Of a DNA stretch of 35,778 nucleotides, positions 22,902-31,027 are shown in pieces; the first letter of the stretch is position 1, and the number at the start of each line of letters is the position of its first letter. Location: assembly GCA_023391005.1 (NCBI GenBank), contig JAEWBS010000059.1, positions 1 through 35,778 of the forward strand, in the 5' to 3' direction. The stretch comes from Bacillota bacterium. GTDB taxonomy: Bacteria > Bacillota > Clostridia > Oscillospirales > Ruminococcaceae. The position numbers were made by a program, and so were the translations under genes. The notes beneath the pieces were generated by a model that did not search any database, had not been told where the DNA came from, and saw only the letters and a list, made by a program, of their open reading frames with translations.

Positions 22902-25169
22902 CTAATCGTTGTCGTCGTCGAAGGGATAGCGGGAGCTGAGCCAATCCCAATAAGAGGTATTGGAATTAGGATCAAAGCGTCCGATACCGCCTTCCTCTTC
23001 CACTTCGTCGTGGAGGGTGCAAACCTCCGGCAGGGCGTCGAGCTTATACCAGCCCATCGCTGTGCTTGTGCACTTGTCTGAGGCCAGCAGGCCTGATTCG
23101 GTGCAGTAGGCGCGTTCCACCACGTTGGGCGAATCGGTAAAGTTGATCACCGGCAGATTGGCGTGAATCGGCGCCATGACATTGCGGTAGATCAGGGGCG
23201 GCGGGTAGTAGTAGCCCGAATAGTTGATCGTCTCCATCTCGTCATAGCCGAGATAACACACACCCACATAATAGGGGGTCACGCCGATAAACCATTCGTT
23301 ATAGTCGTTGTCCGAGGTGCCGGTTTTGCCCGCGATCGGCATGGTGGAACCCGGGAATTTTGAGTTGGTGCCGGTGCCGGGGGCTGCGGCGGTGACGCGC
23401 TGCAAGAGCTTATTCATGATGGTGGCGGTTTCCTGCGAGATGACGCGTTTCGGAACCGCCTTATTCTCAAGAATGATATTGCCCTCAGAATCGATGACCT
23501 TCGTGTAGGAATGCGGTGCGGTATAAAGCCCGCCGTTGCCGAAGATCTGGTAGGCGCCGGCCATTTCAAGCGGGGTAACGCCCTTGGTCAGACCGCCCAG
23601 TGCCATCGGGGCCAGTGCGACGTCGGTAAACACCTTGCCGTTTTTCGCTTCACTTTCAACAAGATTTTTAAACCCGAGCGAATCGCGCAGGAAATTAAAG
23701 CTCGTGCGCGGCGACAGCATCTGGACCAGCTTGACCGGTATCGTGTTGGTCGAGCGCTGAATCGCCTCGGTGATGGTCAGCGGCCCCTTGTATTCGTTGT
23801 AGAAGTTTTTGGGATACAGCGAATTTGGGTCCTCGGGGTCAAGCTGTATGGGGCTGTCCTCCCAGATCATCGACCAGTTGATCATGTTGTACTCCATCGC
23901 CAGCGAATAAGAGGCGATCGGCTTGATGGTCGAGCCGGGATGACGCACCGCGCTGGTGGCGCGATTAAAGACGCGCGCGCCGGTTTTCTCGCGGTCGGAG
24001 CCGACAATGGCTTTGATTTCGCCGTTAAAGTCGAGAATGACAAAGGCTGATTCGGGGTATTCCTCATTACGAATCTTCGGGAAGGTCTCGGGGTCGAGAT
24101 ATTTCTTCTCGAGATAGTCCTGCATCTCGGCGTCAACGGTGGTGTAAATTCTAAAACCGCCGGTGCGCAGCGCTTCCTTCGCGCCCGATTCGGTATAGCC
24201 GGCCTTGGTGACAAGATCGCTTAGCACCTCTTCGTAAACGGTGTCGATAAACCAGTTTTGTACCGTGTCGAGCTTCTGGACGTACTCCTCCTTTTTGAAG
24301 ACCATTTCCTGCGCGATCGCCGCTTCATATTCTTCGTCGGTCAGCATCAGGGTGCCGTCGGGATGCTCCTGTTCATGCATCATTTTCAGGATCATCAGCT
24401 GACGGGTTCGGTTGTCCTCGGGGTTTGAGAAGGGGTTCCATTTGGTCGGGTTTTGCGTAATTGCAATCAGCGCGGCCGATTCGGCGGGAGTCAGTTCCGC
24501 GACCTGCTTGCCAAAATAGAGGTTCGAGGCTGACTGCACGCCGTTCTGGCCGTTGCCCAGCGCGATCGTGTTGAGGTAGACCTCCAGAATCTGCTCCTTG
24601 GAATAGTTTTTTTCAAGGTTGATGGCACGGAAGATTTCGCGCACCTTACGGCCGACGTCAAATTCGTTGTCGCTCGTAACGTTTTTAATGACCTGCTGCG
24701 TGATGGTCGAGCCGCCGAACATGTCCTGCGCAAAGGGGTTTGCGTAGTTGACAACCGCCGCCACTGTGCGCTTGATGTCAATACCCGCATGGGACCAAAA
24801 GCGCTTGTCCTCGACGGCGACCGCCGCGTCCTTAAGGCTCTGCGGAATATCCGAATAATCGACCCAGATGCGGTTTTCGTTATTCTGCACGCGTTGCAGC
24901 TCGAAATAATCGTCGCTGTTTTCCTCTTTGGCGTAGATGATGGTGGTAAAGCTCATCTTAACGTTGTCAAGCTCCACACGATCGCTGGCGTCCAGCGTAT
25001 TGAGAACATAAACGGTAAGTACCGACGCAACGATACAGCCCGTTATGATGCCCACCATAATGATCACGGCAAGAAATCTGCCGAAAATGACGAGCGGATT
25101 ATAACGGGGCTTGCGCCGACGGCGTTTTGACGGCCGGTTTTCTGCTTGTCTGGTGTTTTCGACTGACAC
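22902..25169 (-). CDS. class A penicillin-binding protein (PBP1A-like transglycosylase/transpeptidase)
   Basis: This ~755-residue bifunctional cell-wall synthase has a basic cytoplasmic tail (RRRRK), one membrane anchor at about residues 30-57, and a GT51 transglycosylase domain with VEDKRFWSHAGID near 120 and GGSTITQQVIKN near 152. The transpeptidase domain follows: SxxK at Ser413-Lys416 (HPGSTIKP), SxN at 473-475 (RSTNTIP) and KTG at 615-617 (AGKTGTSD). It polymerises and crosslinks peptidoglycan outside the membrane. An in-frame ATG lies at 25199, but GTG 25169 has GGAG 7 nt upstream and is preferred. The C-terminus is acidic (DDDND). Confidence 0.95.
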   Translation of the reverse strand: MSVENTRQAENRPSKRRRRKPRYNPLVIFGRFLAVIIMVGIITGCIVASVLTVYVLNTLDASDRVELDNVKMSFTTIIYAKEENSDDYFELQRVQNNENRIWVDYSDIPQSLKDAAVAVEDKRFWSHAGIDIKRTVAAVVNYANPFAQDMFGGSTITQQVIKNVTSDNEFDVGRKVREIFRAINLEKNYSKEQILEVYLNTIALGNGQNGVQSASNLYFGKQVAELTPAESAALIAITQNPTKWNPFSNPEDNRTRQLMILKMMHEQEHPDGTLMLTDEEYEAAIAQEMVFKKEEYVQKLDTVQNWFIDTVYEEVLSDLVTKAGYTESGAKEALRTGGFRIYTTVDAEMQDYLEKKYLDPETFPKIRNEEYPESAFVILDFNGEIKAIVGSDREKTGARVFNRATSAVRHPGSTIKPIASYSLAMEYNMINWSMIWEDSPIQLDPEDPNSLYPKNFYNEYKGPLTITEAIQRSTNTIPVKLVQMLSPRTSFNFLRDSLGFKNLVESEAKNGKVFTDVALAPMALGGLTKGVTPLEMAGAYQIFGNGGLYTAPHSYTKVIDSEGNIILENKAVPKRVISQETATIMNKLLQRVTAAAPGTGTNSKFPGSTMPIAGKTGTSDNDYNEWFIGVTPYYVGVCYLGYDEMETINYSGYYYPPPLIYRNVMAPIHANLPVINFTDSPNVVERAYCTESGLLASDKCTSTAMGWYKLDALPEVCTLHDEVEEEGGIGRFDPNSNTSYWDWLSSRYPFDDDND

Positions 25170-25436
25170 CAAATCACTCCTTTTTCTATTGCATGGCAAA
25201 AGCCAAACCGATGCATTTGCATATTATGTTGATACCCAGTCTGAGCATCACCGCTTAGTATAGCATAAACAAAAGGGTTTGTGTACAGGTATTTTGCCCA
25301 AAAGTCTTGGTTCCAAAGCGCATACGGCGCCGTATTCGTGTCAACAATATTTCCGATAACAGCCTTATGGCGGATAAAGGATATTTCTTTACTAAGCTTT
25401 GTCCGCTTTGATTAATTTACACAGGAGATGGTAGCT

Positions 25437-25784
25437 GTGAAGAAAAAAGTGAACTGGTTTGGCGTTGCGGCGCTGGCAGTGGCACTATTAGGCGGTGGCG
25501 CTTTTGGAATCTGGGCAAAATTTCAGGCGCAGGATGTTCCGCAAGCGGCAGTCGATATCGCGTCAAACGTCAGCGCCGAGCAGGCGCCCCAGAAGCCCCG
25601 TTATCTGTTAACCGGCTATCAGGGCAAGCTGGCGGTTTTTATGATCGGCAAAAAAGAGCCCGAGCTGGTGTTTGACCGCTATTTGCATTATCTGCCCGAC
25701 GTCGACCGCATGCGGCTTGAAGAGGGCATTGAGGTTTCAGATTATGCCGAGCTGCTGCAGTTGATTGAGGATTACACGAGCTGA
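25437..25784 (+). CDS. small membrane-anchored BofC-C-domain-like protein
   Basis: This ~115-residue protein has one N-terminal hydrophobic segment (FGVAALAVALLGGGAFGIWA, residues 8-27), then a short linker and a C-terminal domain. The C-terminal domain (YLLTGYQGKLAVFMIGK, then LPDVDRMRLEEGIEV and LLQLIEDY) resembles the BofC C-terminal domain, common in small clostridial proteins. It likely sits outside the membrane. BofC itself controls sporulation proteolysis in Bacillus, but a matching role here is not shown. GTG 25437 has AGGAG 9 nt upstream, while ATG 25428 abuts that site. It is divergent from the PBP gene. Confidence 0.65.
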   Translation: MKKKVNWFGVAALAVALLGGGAFGIWAKFQAQDVPQAAVDIASNVSAEQAPQKPRYLLTGYQGKLAVFMIGKKEPELVFDRYLHYLPDVDRMRLEEGIEVSDYAELLQLIEDYTS

Positions 25785-25954
25785 TCTTTTATCAAGTGGC
25801 AGATTTTCTTAAAAATGCTGCATAAAACCCTCTTTGTCATAACCGATTGCCGCTTGAAAACAAATTGTAACCACTCTTTAATTTACAAAGGATGAATTCA
25901 CGCGGCCGATGCTGTATCATAAAGCCATAACATCAATTAAATGAGGAACGGCTG

Positions 25955-26329
25955 ATGACCTTTAAATTTGCCCACAACAACATCAATGTCTGCGATTTAG
26001 ATGCCAGCATTGCATTTTATAAAAAAGCACTCGGATTAAACGAGATCCGCCGCAAGAGCGCTGCGGATGGCAGCTTTACACTGGCGTTTTTGTCGGACGG
26101 CAGCAGCGAGCATCAGTTGGAACTGACTTGGCTGCGCGACCACACCGATCCTTACAATCTTGGCGAAAATGAGATTCACATCGCGTTTCGCACCGACGAT
26201 TATGACGCGGCGCACGCGCTGCACAGCGAGATGGGCTGCATCTGCTACGAAAATAAGGCCATGGGCATTTATTTCATCAACGACCCGGACGGCTACTGGC
26301 TTGAGATTCTGCCGCCCCAGCACCACTGA
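25955..26329 (+). CDS. glyoxalase I-like VOC protein
   Basis: This 124-residue protein reads as a lactoylglutathione-lyase-type VOC protein. Metal ligands appear as His7 (FAHNNINVCDLDASIAFYKKAL), a Glu in HQLELTW, His in EIHIAFRTDDY and Glu in YWLEILPP, the GloA pattern. Clostridia often lack glutathione, so the thiol cofactor may differ. A GAGGAA site precedes ATG 25955. It is flanked by non-coding DNA and followed by a terminator, so it is probably monocistronic. Confidence 0.85.
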   Translation: MTFKFAHNNINVCDLDASIAFYKKALGLNEIRRKSAADGSFTLAFLSDGSSEHQLELTWLRDHTDPYNLGENEIHIAFRTDDYDAAHALHSEMGCICYENKAMGIYFINDPDGYWLEILPPQHH

Positions 26330-26436
26330 CATCCGACTTTTCGGTAAGAAGGTACTCTCCTAAAACCTTCTTAACCTTCATAACGAGGGCGCTCTCCATT
26401 TTATAGTCCTCGTGTTCGTTCAAATTCTCCTTAAAT

Positions 26437-26467
26437 ACAGAAGCCCGCCACATCGGCGGGCTTCTGT
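26437..26467 (+). terminator. hairpin terminator after the glyoxalase-like gene
   Basis: A perfect 13-bp stem (26437-26449 with 26455-26467, AAGCCCGCC core) with a 5-nt loop is followed by a short TGTTTC run. The U-tract is weak. It lies about 105 bp after the glyoxalase stop and converges with the XRE gene. Confidence 0.65.
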
Positions 26468-26539
26468 TGTTTCTATTTAAAGGGGCGCCGCGTTGGACAG
26501 CCAATGCGGCGCTGACAGATTGTACCGTAAAAGCTCAGA

Positions 26540-26779
26540 TTAAGCCTTTTGCGCGCTTTTCGCGCTTTTAGAGTATGCTTTTGGCTCGTCGGTTCTGTCC
26601 ACCAAATAATCAATACTTGTACCAAAGAGATCGGCCAGCTTATCAAGGACGGGTATGGGAATATTCAAATTCCCCAATTCGTAATCGGAATAGGTCGTTT
26701 GATGAATATTTAATAGTCGGGCGAGCTGTGCCTGTGTCATATCTCGATCTTCTCTCATATGGCGAATTCTCTCATACAT
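26540..26779 (-). CDS. XRE-family helix-turn-helix repressor
   Basis: This 79-residue protein is a complete Cro/CI-type HTH domain: MREDRDMTQAQLARLLNIHQTTYSDYELG holds the recognition helix and is followed by IPVLDKLADLFGTSIDYLVDRTDEP. It ends in a Ser/Ala/Lys tail with no sensing domain. Such small repressors often regulate their own divergent neighbour. Two related inverted repeats lie in the 93-bp gap to the 51-residue gene on the plus strand. A GAGGTG site precedes ATG 26779. Confidence 0.88.
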   Translation of the reverse strand: MYERIRHMREDRDMTQAQLARLLNIHQTTYSDYELGNLNIPIPVLDKLADLFGTSIDYLVDRTDEPKAYSKSAKSAQKA

Positions 26780-26808
26780 GATTTTTCACCTCAGTAATAG
26801 TATGCAAT

Positions 26809-26823
26809 AAGGGAATATTCCTT
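26809..26823. promoter_or_regulatory. inverted repeat 1, candidate XRE operator
   Basis: A near-palindrome built on GGAATATTCC, flanked by AA/TT with one extra G on the left. Its sequence is closely related to the repeat at 26832-26850, and their centres are about 25 bp apart. Confidence 0.5.
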
Positions 26824-26824
26824 A

Positions 26825-26853
26825 TTGACTTTTAAGGGTTATTCCCTTAAAAT
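26825..26853 (+). promoter_or_regulatory. promoter of the 51-residue gene with embedded operator
   Basis: A -35 TTGACT (26825-26830) and a -10 TAAAAT (26848-26853) are 17 bp apart. A perfect 7-bp inverted repeat (TTAAGGG/CCCTTAA, 26832-26850, 5-bp loop) fills the spacer, so a bound repressor would block RNA polymerase. Confidence 0.65.
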
Positions 26854-26872
26854 GATAATGGAGGTGGTAAAA

Positions 26873-27028
26873 ATGCCGGATTATCAAAGCATAAGCAACC
26901 ATTTGATCATAGCGTTAAGCGAAATTATTGATCAGGCACAGGCTGCCCTTGAATCCGCCGAAGAAAATATTATTTCCGATGAGGCAAACCCGCCAAATTT
27001 GCACGCGCTCCCGATTAGAGAAGATTAA
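26873..27028 (+). CDS. 51-residue hypothetical protein
   Basis: A 51-residue protein starts at ATG 26873 behind a strong GGAGGTGG site. It has a predicted amphipathic helix (SNHLIIALSEIIDQAQAALESAEENII) and an acidic, proline-containing tail, with no signal peptide, membrane segment or cysteine. I do not recognise a family. It is divergent from the XRE repressor and under a promoter with an embedded operator, which supports it being a real regulated gene. A longer frame to 26825 would translate the operator itself. Confidence 0.6.
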   Translation: MPDYQSISNHLIIALSEIIDQAQAALESAEENIISDEANPPNLHALPIRED

Positions 27029-27126
27029 AGGATGAAAAGCGGCCCGCCAATCGATCCCTTTTTATATGAATAAGCCGGCATGATTCCCCGCCGATGAGAA
27101 TAGCCTGTTTAGAGGAGGGGATACCA

Positions 27127-28467
27127 TTGGCCGACATGCTGCTTGAACGCGCCGCCGGTGCGCTGTGGGGCCCGTTTACGATGGCGATCATTTTGGGGTT
27201 AGGCGGGTACCTGACGGTAAAAACCCGCTTTTTCTCGCTTCGGAGCCTGCCGCAGGCGTTTAGAAATATCATCGCGGATATCGGCGGAAAACGTGGCGAA
27301 AAGCGCGATGTATCGGCGTTCATGGCCATGAGTACCGCTCTGGGGGCGACGATGGGCACCGGCAACATCGTTGGCGTGGCCACCGCCGTGGTGGCGGGCG
27401 GGCCGGGTGCGGTTGTGTGGATGCAGTTGGCTGCCCTCGCCGGCATGATGATCAAATTTGCCGAGGTGGCGCTGGCCGTCAAATATAAGCGGCAAGGCGC
27501 GGGGCCGATGGGCTATCTGCACGCGCTGGGCAGGCCGGGCAGCGCTCTCGCTTTTTTATTTGCGGTCAGCTGCGTTATGGCCTCGCTCGGCACCGGCAAT
27601 ATGACGCAGTCCAATTCTGCCGCGCAGGCGTTGGCGCATTTTTCGGTGTCGCCCATGCTGTGTGCCGTCGCGCTTGGTTTGTTTACGTGGATCGCCACCG
27701 GCAGAGGGGTCAGGGGCATCATGCTGCTCTCGGCGTGGATTGTGCCGGTCATCACGGTTGGATATCTGCTGCTCTCGGCAGCGGCGGTTTGGCAGGGCAG
27801 GGCACAGCTGCCCGACGCGGTCGGAGAGATGTTTGCACAAGCCTTTGGCCTGCGGGCGGCCGCGGGTGGAACGATCGGTTATACGGTGCGCAGCGCTATG
27901 CGATTTGGTCTGGCGCGGGGTGTTTTCTCGAACGAGGCGGGCATGGGCTCGAGCCCGATCGCGCATTCCCAGTCGGACTGCTCCGACCCGGTAGCGCAGG
28001 GTATGTGGGGCATTTTAGAGGTGTTCATCGACACGACGCTTTCCTGCACGCTGACGGCGCTTGTGCTGCTCACCGCGGAGGGCGGGATGCTGCTGTATGG
28101 TGCGCAGGATGGTGCGGCGCTGGCTATCCGTTGCTTTGGGGCGCTGTTGGGTGGATCCTCGGGCGCGCTTGTCGCTGTGTTCATCGCGCTTTTTGGCGTC
28201 ACCTCGGTGTGCGGTTGGTATACCTACGGCAAAACCGCGCTGCAATATTTGCTGCCCCGATCAACCGCCGCGCCAACGCTCTACCGTCTGTTATATGCGG
28301 TCGGTGTCTCGCTTGGCGCGCTGTGGGGTGTGCGAAGAATCTGGCTGCTCAGCGATTTTCTAACCGGGCTGATGATGCTTTTTAACCTGCTGGGGCTGCT
28401 GTTTTTGTCGCCCGAGGTACACCGGTTGGTGCACGCTTATGACGTAAGGCGCAAAAAACACCGCTGA
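27127..28467 (+). CDS. AGCS-family sodium:alanine/glycine symporter
   Basis: This ~446-residue membrane protein of the AGCS family has about 11 hydrophobic segments. Diagnostic stretches are FMAMSTALGATMGTGNIVGVATAVVAGGPGAVVWM near residue 70, ASLGTGNMTQSNSAAQAL near 150, and RGVFSNEAGMGSSPIAHSQSD near 260, the AGCS signature for Na+ and amino-acid binding. It imports small amino acids with Na+. TTG 27127 has AGGAGGGG 6 nt upstream. ATG 27136 is the alternative. It ends shortly before the fluoride-riboswitch promoter, and no terminator is obvious between them. Confidence 0.9.
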   Translation: MADMLLERAAGALWGPFTMAIILGLGGYLTVKTRFFSLRSLPQAFRNIIADIGGKRGEKRDVSAFMAMSTALGATMGTGNIVGVATAVVAGGPGAVVWMQLAALAGMMIKFAEVALAVKYKRQGAGPMGYLHALGRPGSALAFLFAVSCVMASLGTGNMTQSNSAAQALAHFSVSPMLCAVALGLFTWIATGRGVRGIMLLSAWIVPVITVGYLLLSAAAVWQGRAQLPDAVGEMFAQAFGLRAAAGGTIGYTVRSAMRFGLARGVFSNEAGMGSSPIAHSQSDCSDPVAQGMWGILEVFIDTTLSCTLTALVLLTAEGGMLLYGAQDGAALAIRCFGALLGGSSGALVAVFIALFGVTSVCGWYTYGKTALQYLLPRSTAAPTLYRLLYAVGVSLGALWGVRRIWLLSDFLTGLMMLFNLLGLLFLSPEVHRLVHAYDVRRKKHR

Positions 28468-28482
28468 TTTTAAACTTTTTGC

Positions 28483-28511
28483 TTGCATCGTGGTGGTCGC
28501 TGTGTTATGAT
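28483..28511 (+). promoter_or_regulatory. promoter in front of the fluoride riboswitch
   Basis: A -35 TTGCAT (28483-28488), a 17-bp spacer and an extended -10 (TG one base before TATGAT, 28506-28511). Transcription would start around 28518, right at the aptamer. Confidence 0.7.
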
Positions 28512-28515
28512 AGCA

Positions 28516-28617
28516 CCACTGGGAATGAAGTTCTCCCTTGGATTTTTCCAAAACCGCCTTTGAGCTGATGACTTCTGCGACTTTTGACGCAGAAATCATC
28601 AGCCTTTATTTTTTTTT
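28516..28617 (+). promoter_or_regulatory. fluoride (crcB-motif) riboswitch with expression-platform terminator
   Basis: The leader reads GGGAATGAAGTTCTCCC (28521-28537), then AACCGCC (28552-28558), then GAGCTGATGACTTCTGC (28562-28578). These are the conserved blocks of the fluoride aptamer, in order: the GG(n)AUG-GUUC-CC stem-loop, the AACCGCY segment and GCUGAUGAC-YCU. The last block is also the left arm of a 16-bp, one-mismatch terminator stem (28564-28579 with 28588-28603) followed by a T-run (28605-28617). Fluoride would favour the aptamer and block the terminator. Families such as the Li+/Na+ riboswitches were considered because of the antiporter downstream, but the conserved blocks match crcB. 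Confidence 0.85.
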
Positions 28618-28699
28618 GTGCTATTAAAAATGTTGTAGACATTTTTGGTCCGAGTACGCCGATAGGCGCACATTTTAAATTTTAAAAAGGAGAAAACCG

Positions 28700-29890
28700 A
28701 TGCTAACCAGTCTTGCGATTATTTTTTTGATGGGCCTATTGCTCGGCGTTTTGTTCGAACGTCTGAGGCTGCCGCCGCTTTTAGGCATGATTGTGACCGG
28801 TATACTGGTGGGCCCGCATGCGCTCAACCTCTTGGATCAATCGATTCTAAACATCTCCGCCGAGCTGCGCCAGCTGGCGCTTGTCATTATCCTGACGCGG
28901 GCGGGCCTGTCGCTGGATATGGCCGATCTCAAACGAGTCGGCAGACCGGCCATTCTCATGTGCTTTCTGCCCGCCTGCTTTGAGATTATCGGCGTTTTAT
29001 TGATAGCCCCTAAGCTTTTGGGGATCACACTGTTGCAGGCGGCGATCATGGGCAGCGTCATCGCGGCGGTTTCTCCCGCGGTTATTGTGCCGCGTATGCT
29101 GGTGATTATGGAGGGCGGCTATGGCAAAAAGCACAGCATTCCGCAACTTATTCTGGCGGGTGCTTCGGTGGACGACGTTTTTGTGATTGTAATGTTTACG
29201 GCTTTCGTTTCATTGGCGACAGGTAACCAGATCTCGGCAGCCAGCTTTGCCGAGATCCCCTTGTCCATCGTGCTGGGCATTCTGGCGGGTGCGGTGTGCG
29301 GTGTGCTGCTCGCGCTGTTTTTTAAGCGCTTCCATATGCGCGCTTCCATCAAGGTGCTGATATTGCTCAGTCTCTCTTTTTTGCTACTGGAGGGTCAAAA
29401 CCGCCTGCAAGGTGTTGTGCCGGTTTCCGGACTGCTGGCGATTATGAGCACCGGTATCGCGCTCTATCAAAAATGCCCCGAATTTGCCGAAAAGCTTGCT
29501 TCCAAGTACAACAAGCTGTGGGTAGCGGCACAGATTCTGCTGTTTGTATTGGTGGGCGCAACGGTCGATCTAAAATATGTGCAGGCGCAGGGCTTCGCAG
29601 CCGCTGCCATTGTACTGGGCGCACTGCTGTTTCGGATGGCGGGTGTGTGGGCCTGCCTGATTAAAACGGCGCTATCGCTGCGCGAAAAGCTTTTTTGCCT
29701 TTTGGCCTATACGCCCAAAGCAACGGTGCAGGCGGCCATAGGCGCTATTCCGCTTTCAATGGGGCTTGCGGGCGGGCAGCAGGTATTGACCGTGGCGGTG
29801 CTGTCGATTCTGATCACAGCGCCATTTGGCGCGATGGCCGTCGACCGGCTGTATAAAAGACTGCTTCGGCAGGATGGCGGCGGCGCATAG
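28700..29890 (+). CDS. cation:proton antiporter (CPA-type) under a fluoride riboswitch
   Basis: This 396-residue membrane protein has about 12 segments of the monovalent-cation:proton antiporter fold: VLFERLRLPPLLGMIVTGILVGPHAL, AVSPAVIVPRMLVIMEGGYG and the ASVDDVFVIVMFTAFV segment with acidic residues in the membrane (Asp-Asp), as in CPA antiporters. AAGGAG precedes ATG 28700. In published fluoride regulons some switches sit before Na+/H+ antiporter-type genes instead of crcB or CLC-F. It could restore pH or export fluoride or a cation during fluoride stress. The transported ion is not known from sequence. A terminator follows it. Confidence 0.88.
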   Translation: MLTSLAIIFLMGLLLGVLFERLRLPPLLGMIVTGILVGPHALNLLDQSILNISAELRQLALVIILTRAGLSLDMADLKRVGRPAILMCFLPACFEIIGVLLIAPKLLGITLLQAAIMGSVIAAVSPAVIVPRMLVIMEGGYGKKHSIPQLILAGASVDDVFVIVMFTAFVSLATGNQISAASFAEIPLSIVLGILAGAVCGVLLALFFKRFHMRASIKVLILLSLSFLLLEGQNRLQGVVPVSGLLAIMSTGIALYQKCPEFAEKLASKYNKLWVAAQILLFVLVGATVDLKYVQAQGFAAAAIVLGALLFRMAGVWACLIKTALSLREKLFCLLAYTPKATVQAAIGAIPLSMGLAGGQQVLTVAVLSILITAPFGAMAVDRLYKRLLRQDGGGA

Positions 29891-29908
29891 CGGGGGGAGA
29901 TCGTATAA

Positions 29909-29941
29909 AACGGCGGGGATTTTCCCCGCCGTTAGGGTTTT
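29909..29941 (+). terminator. terminator after the antiporter gene
   Basis: A perfect 11-bp GC-rich stem (AACGGCGGGGA arm, 29909-29919 with 29923-29933) with a 3-nt loop is followed by AGGGTTTTTG. Confidence 0.75.
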
Positions 29942-30124
29942 TGTCAAGAGGAACTTTTTTAAAGGGAAGAAAAGGGCAAAAAATGTGTCTGTGGGCGGTT
30001 GTAAGCCAGTTTTTGAAACCCTATCAATTGAGATTTGGCTTTATTTGGATAGATGAATGTGATATAGTTAGGTTTAACGGTTAAAGGTGAACGGCGTGTC
30101 CGAAAAAAATAAGGAGTTAGTTGG

Positions 30125-30901
30125 ATGAGGGAAAAGCAGATTACTTACAAGCCAATAACATTTATCGCCATTACGTTTGTTGTCACATGGATTTGTGCAT
30201 TTATTAAGGCATATCAAATATGGTTCAGTTATGATACTGTCTTAGGCAAAATTTTATTGATTTCCATTGATTTTTTTGAAAGTGCATCACCGTTATTAGC
30301 GGCATTAATATTATTGCGACAGTCTTTTCGTATAAAGGGTGGTCTTTTTCAATATTTTTTTGGTCACAAGCCTCAGGCTCTGCCATATGTAATAGTTTTA
30401 TTTTTATTTGCCATCCAGTTTTTAACCTTTTATCTTTTTGGTCAATTTAATAACGCTATTTCCTTAACCGCATTTTTGGGAGCATGGGGCGGCCAAATGC
30501 TTTTGGGCGGTGGCATGGAAGAAGGCGGATGGCGTGGTTATTTGCAACCGGCTTTTGAGGAAAAAGTACATATTACTGTTTCTGTAATAATTGTCGCATT
30601 CGTTTGGGCTTTATGGCATCTTCCGTACTTTTTTCTACCAAACACCTTCCACACAGGAAGCAGCTTTCTCATGTACATGGCTACAACCACCGCCACAGCA
30701 TTTACTTTAACAGCTATCTATAAACTGACGGGAAGTGTTCTTGTTTGCACTTTATTCCACGGATGGCAAAATGCAATTGTAATGAGCATTTCCCCTAATT
30801 TGGAACATCCGGGTTTTTTAACGCTGTTTGCACTTCAAACGGTCGTTTCCATTATTCTTTGTATGAAGCCTTTGGGGCTTTCGCCAAGGAAACTTTTTTA
30901 A
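30125..30901 (+). CDS. CPBP-family intramembrane protease (CAAX/bacteriocin-processing type)
   Basis: This 258-residue membrane protein has about eight hydrophobic segments and the three CPBP (Abi) motifs: GGMEEGGWRGYL (EExxxR), FVWALWHLPYF (the WxxxH-type second motif) and LFHGWQNAI (third motif with His). The paired Glu and the His residues form the metal-site signature of Rce1/CPBP proteases. These proteins process or protect against peptides, but the substrate here is unknown. AAGGAG precedes ATG 30125. Base composition is clearly more AT-rich than the flanking genes (TTT, ATT and TTA codons dominate), suggesting lateral acquisition. Confidence 0.88.
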   Translation: MREKQITYKPITFIAITFVVTWICAFIKAYQIWFSYDTVLGKILLISIDFFESASPLLAALILLRQSFRIKGGLFQYFFGHKPQALPYVIVLFLFAIQFLTFYLFGQFNNAISLTAFLGAWGGQMLLGGGMEEGGWRGYLQPAFEEKVHITVSVIIVAFVWALWHLPYFFLPNTFHTGSSFLMYMATTTATAFTLTAIYKLTGSVLVCTLFHGWQNAIVMSISPNLEHPGFLTLFALQTVVSIILCMKPLGLSPRKLF

Positions 30902-31027
30902 GGCGGAAAAAACAACAGGGCGCGAAGATGCGCCTTGTGAACGGTTATAAGGCTTTTTGAGGCGAGGCAGAAAACGCTTGTTTACCTTCGAAACGAGGGT
31001 TAAGGCGCAAGATTATAGGAGAGCGAA

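Noticed and set aside
28516..28617. Lithium or sodium riboswitch, suggested by the antiporter downstream
   Set aside because: The ordered blocks GG(n)AUG-GUUC-CC, AACCGCC and GCUGAUGAC match the fluoride crcB motif.
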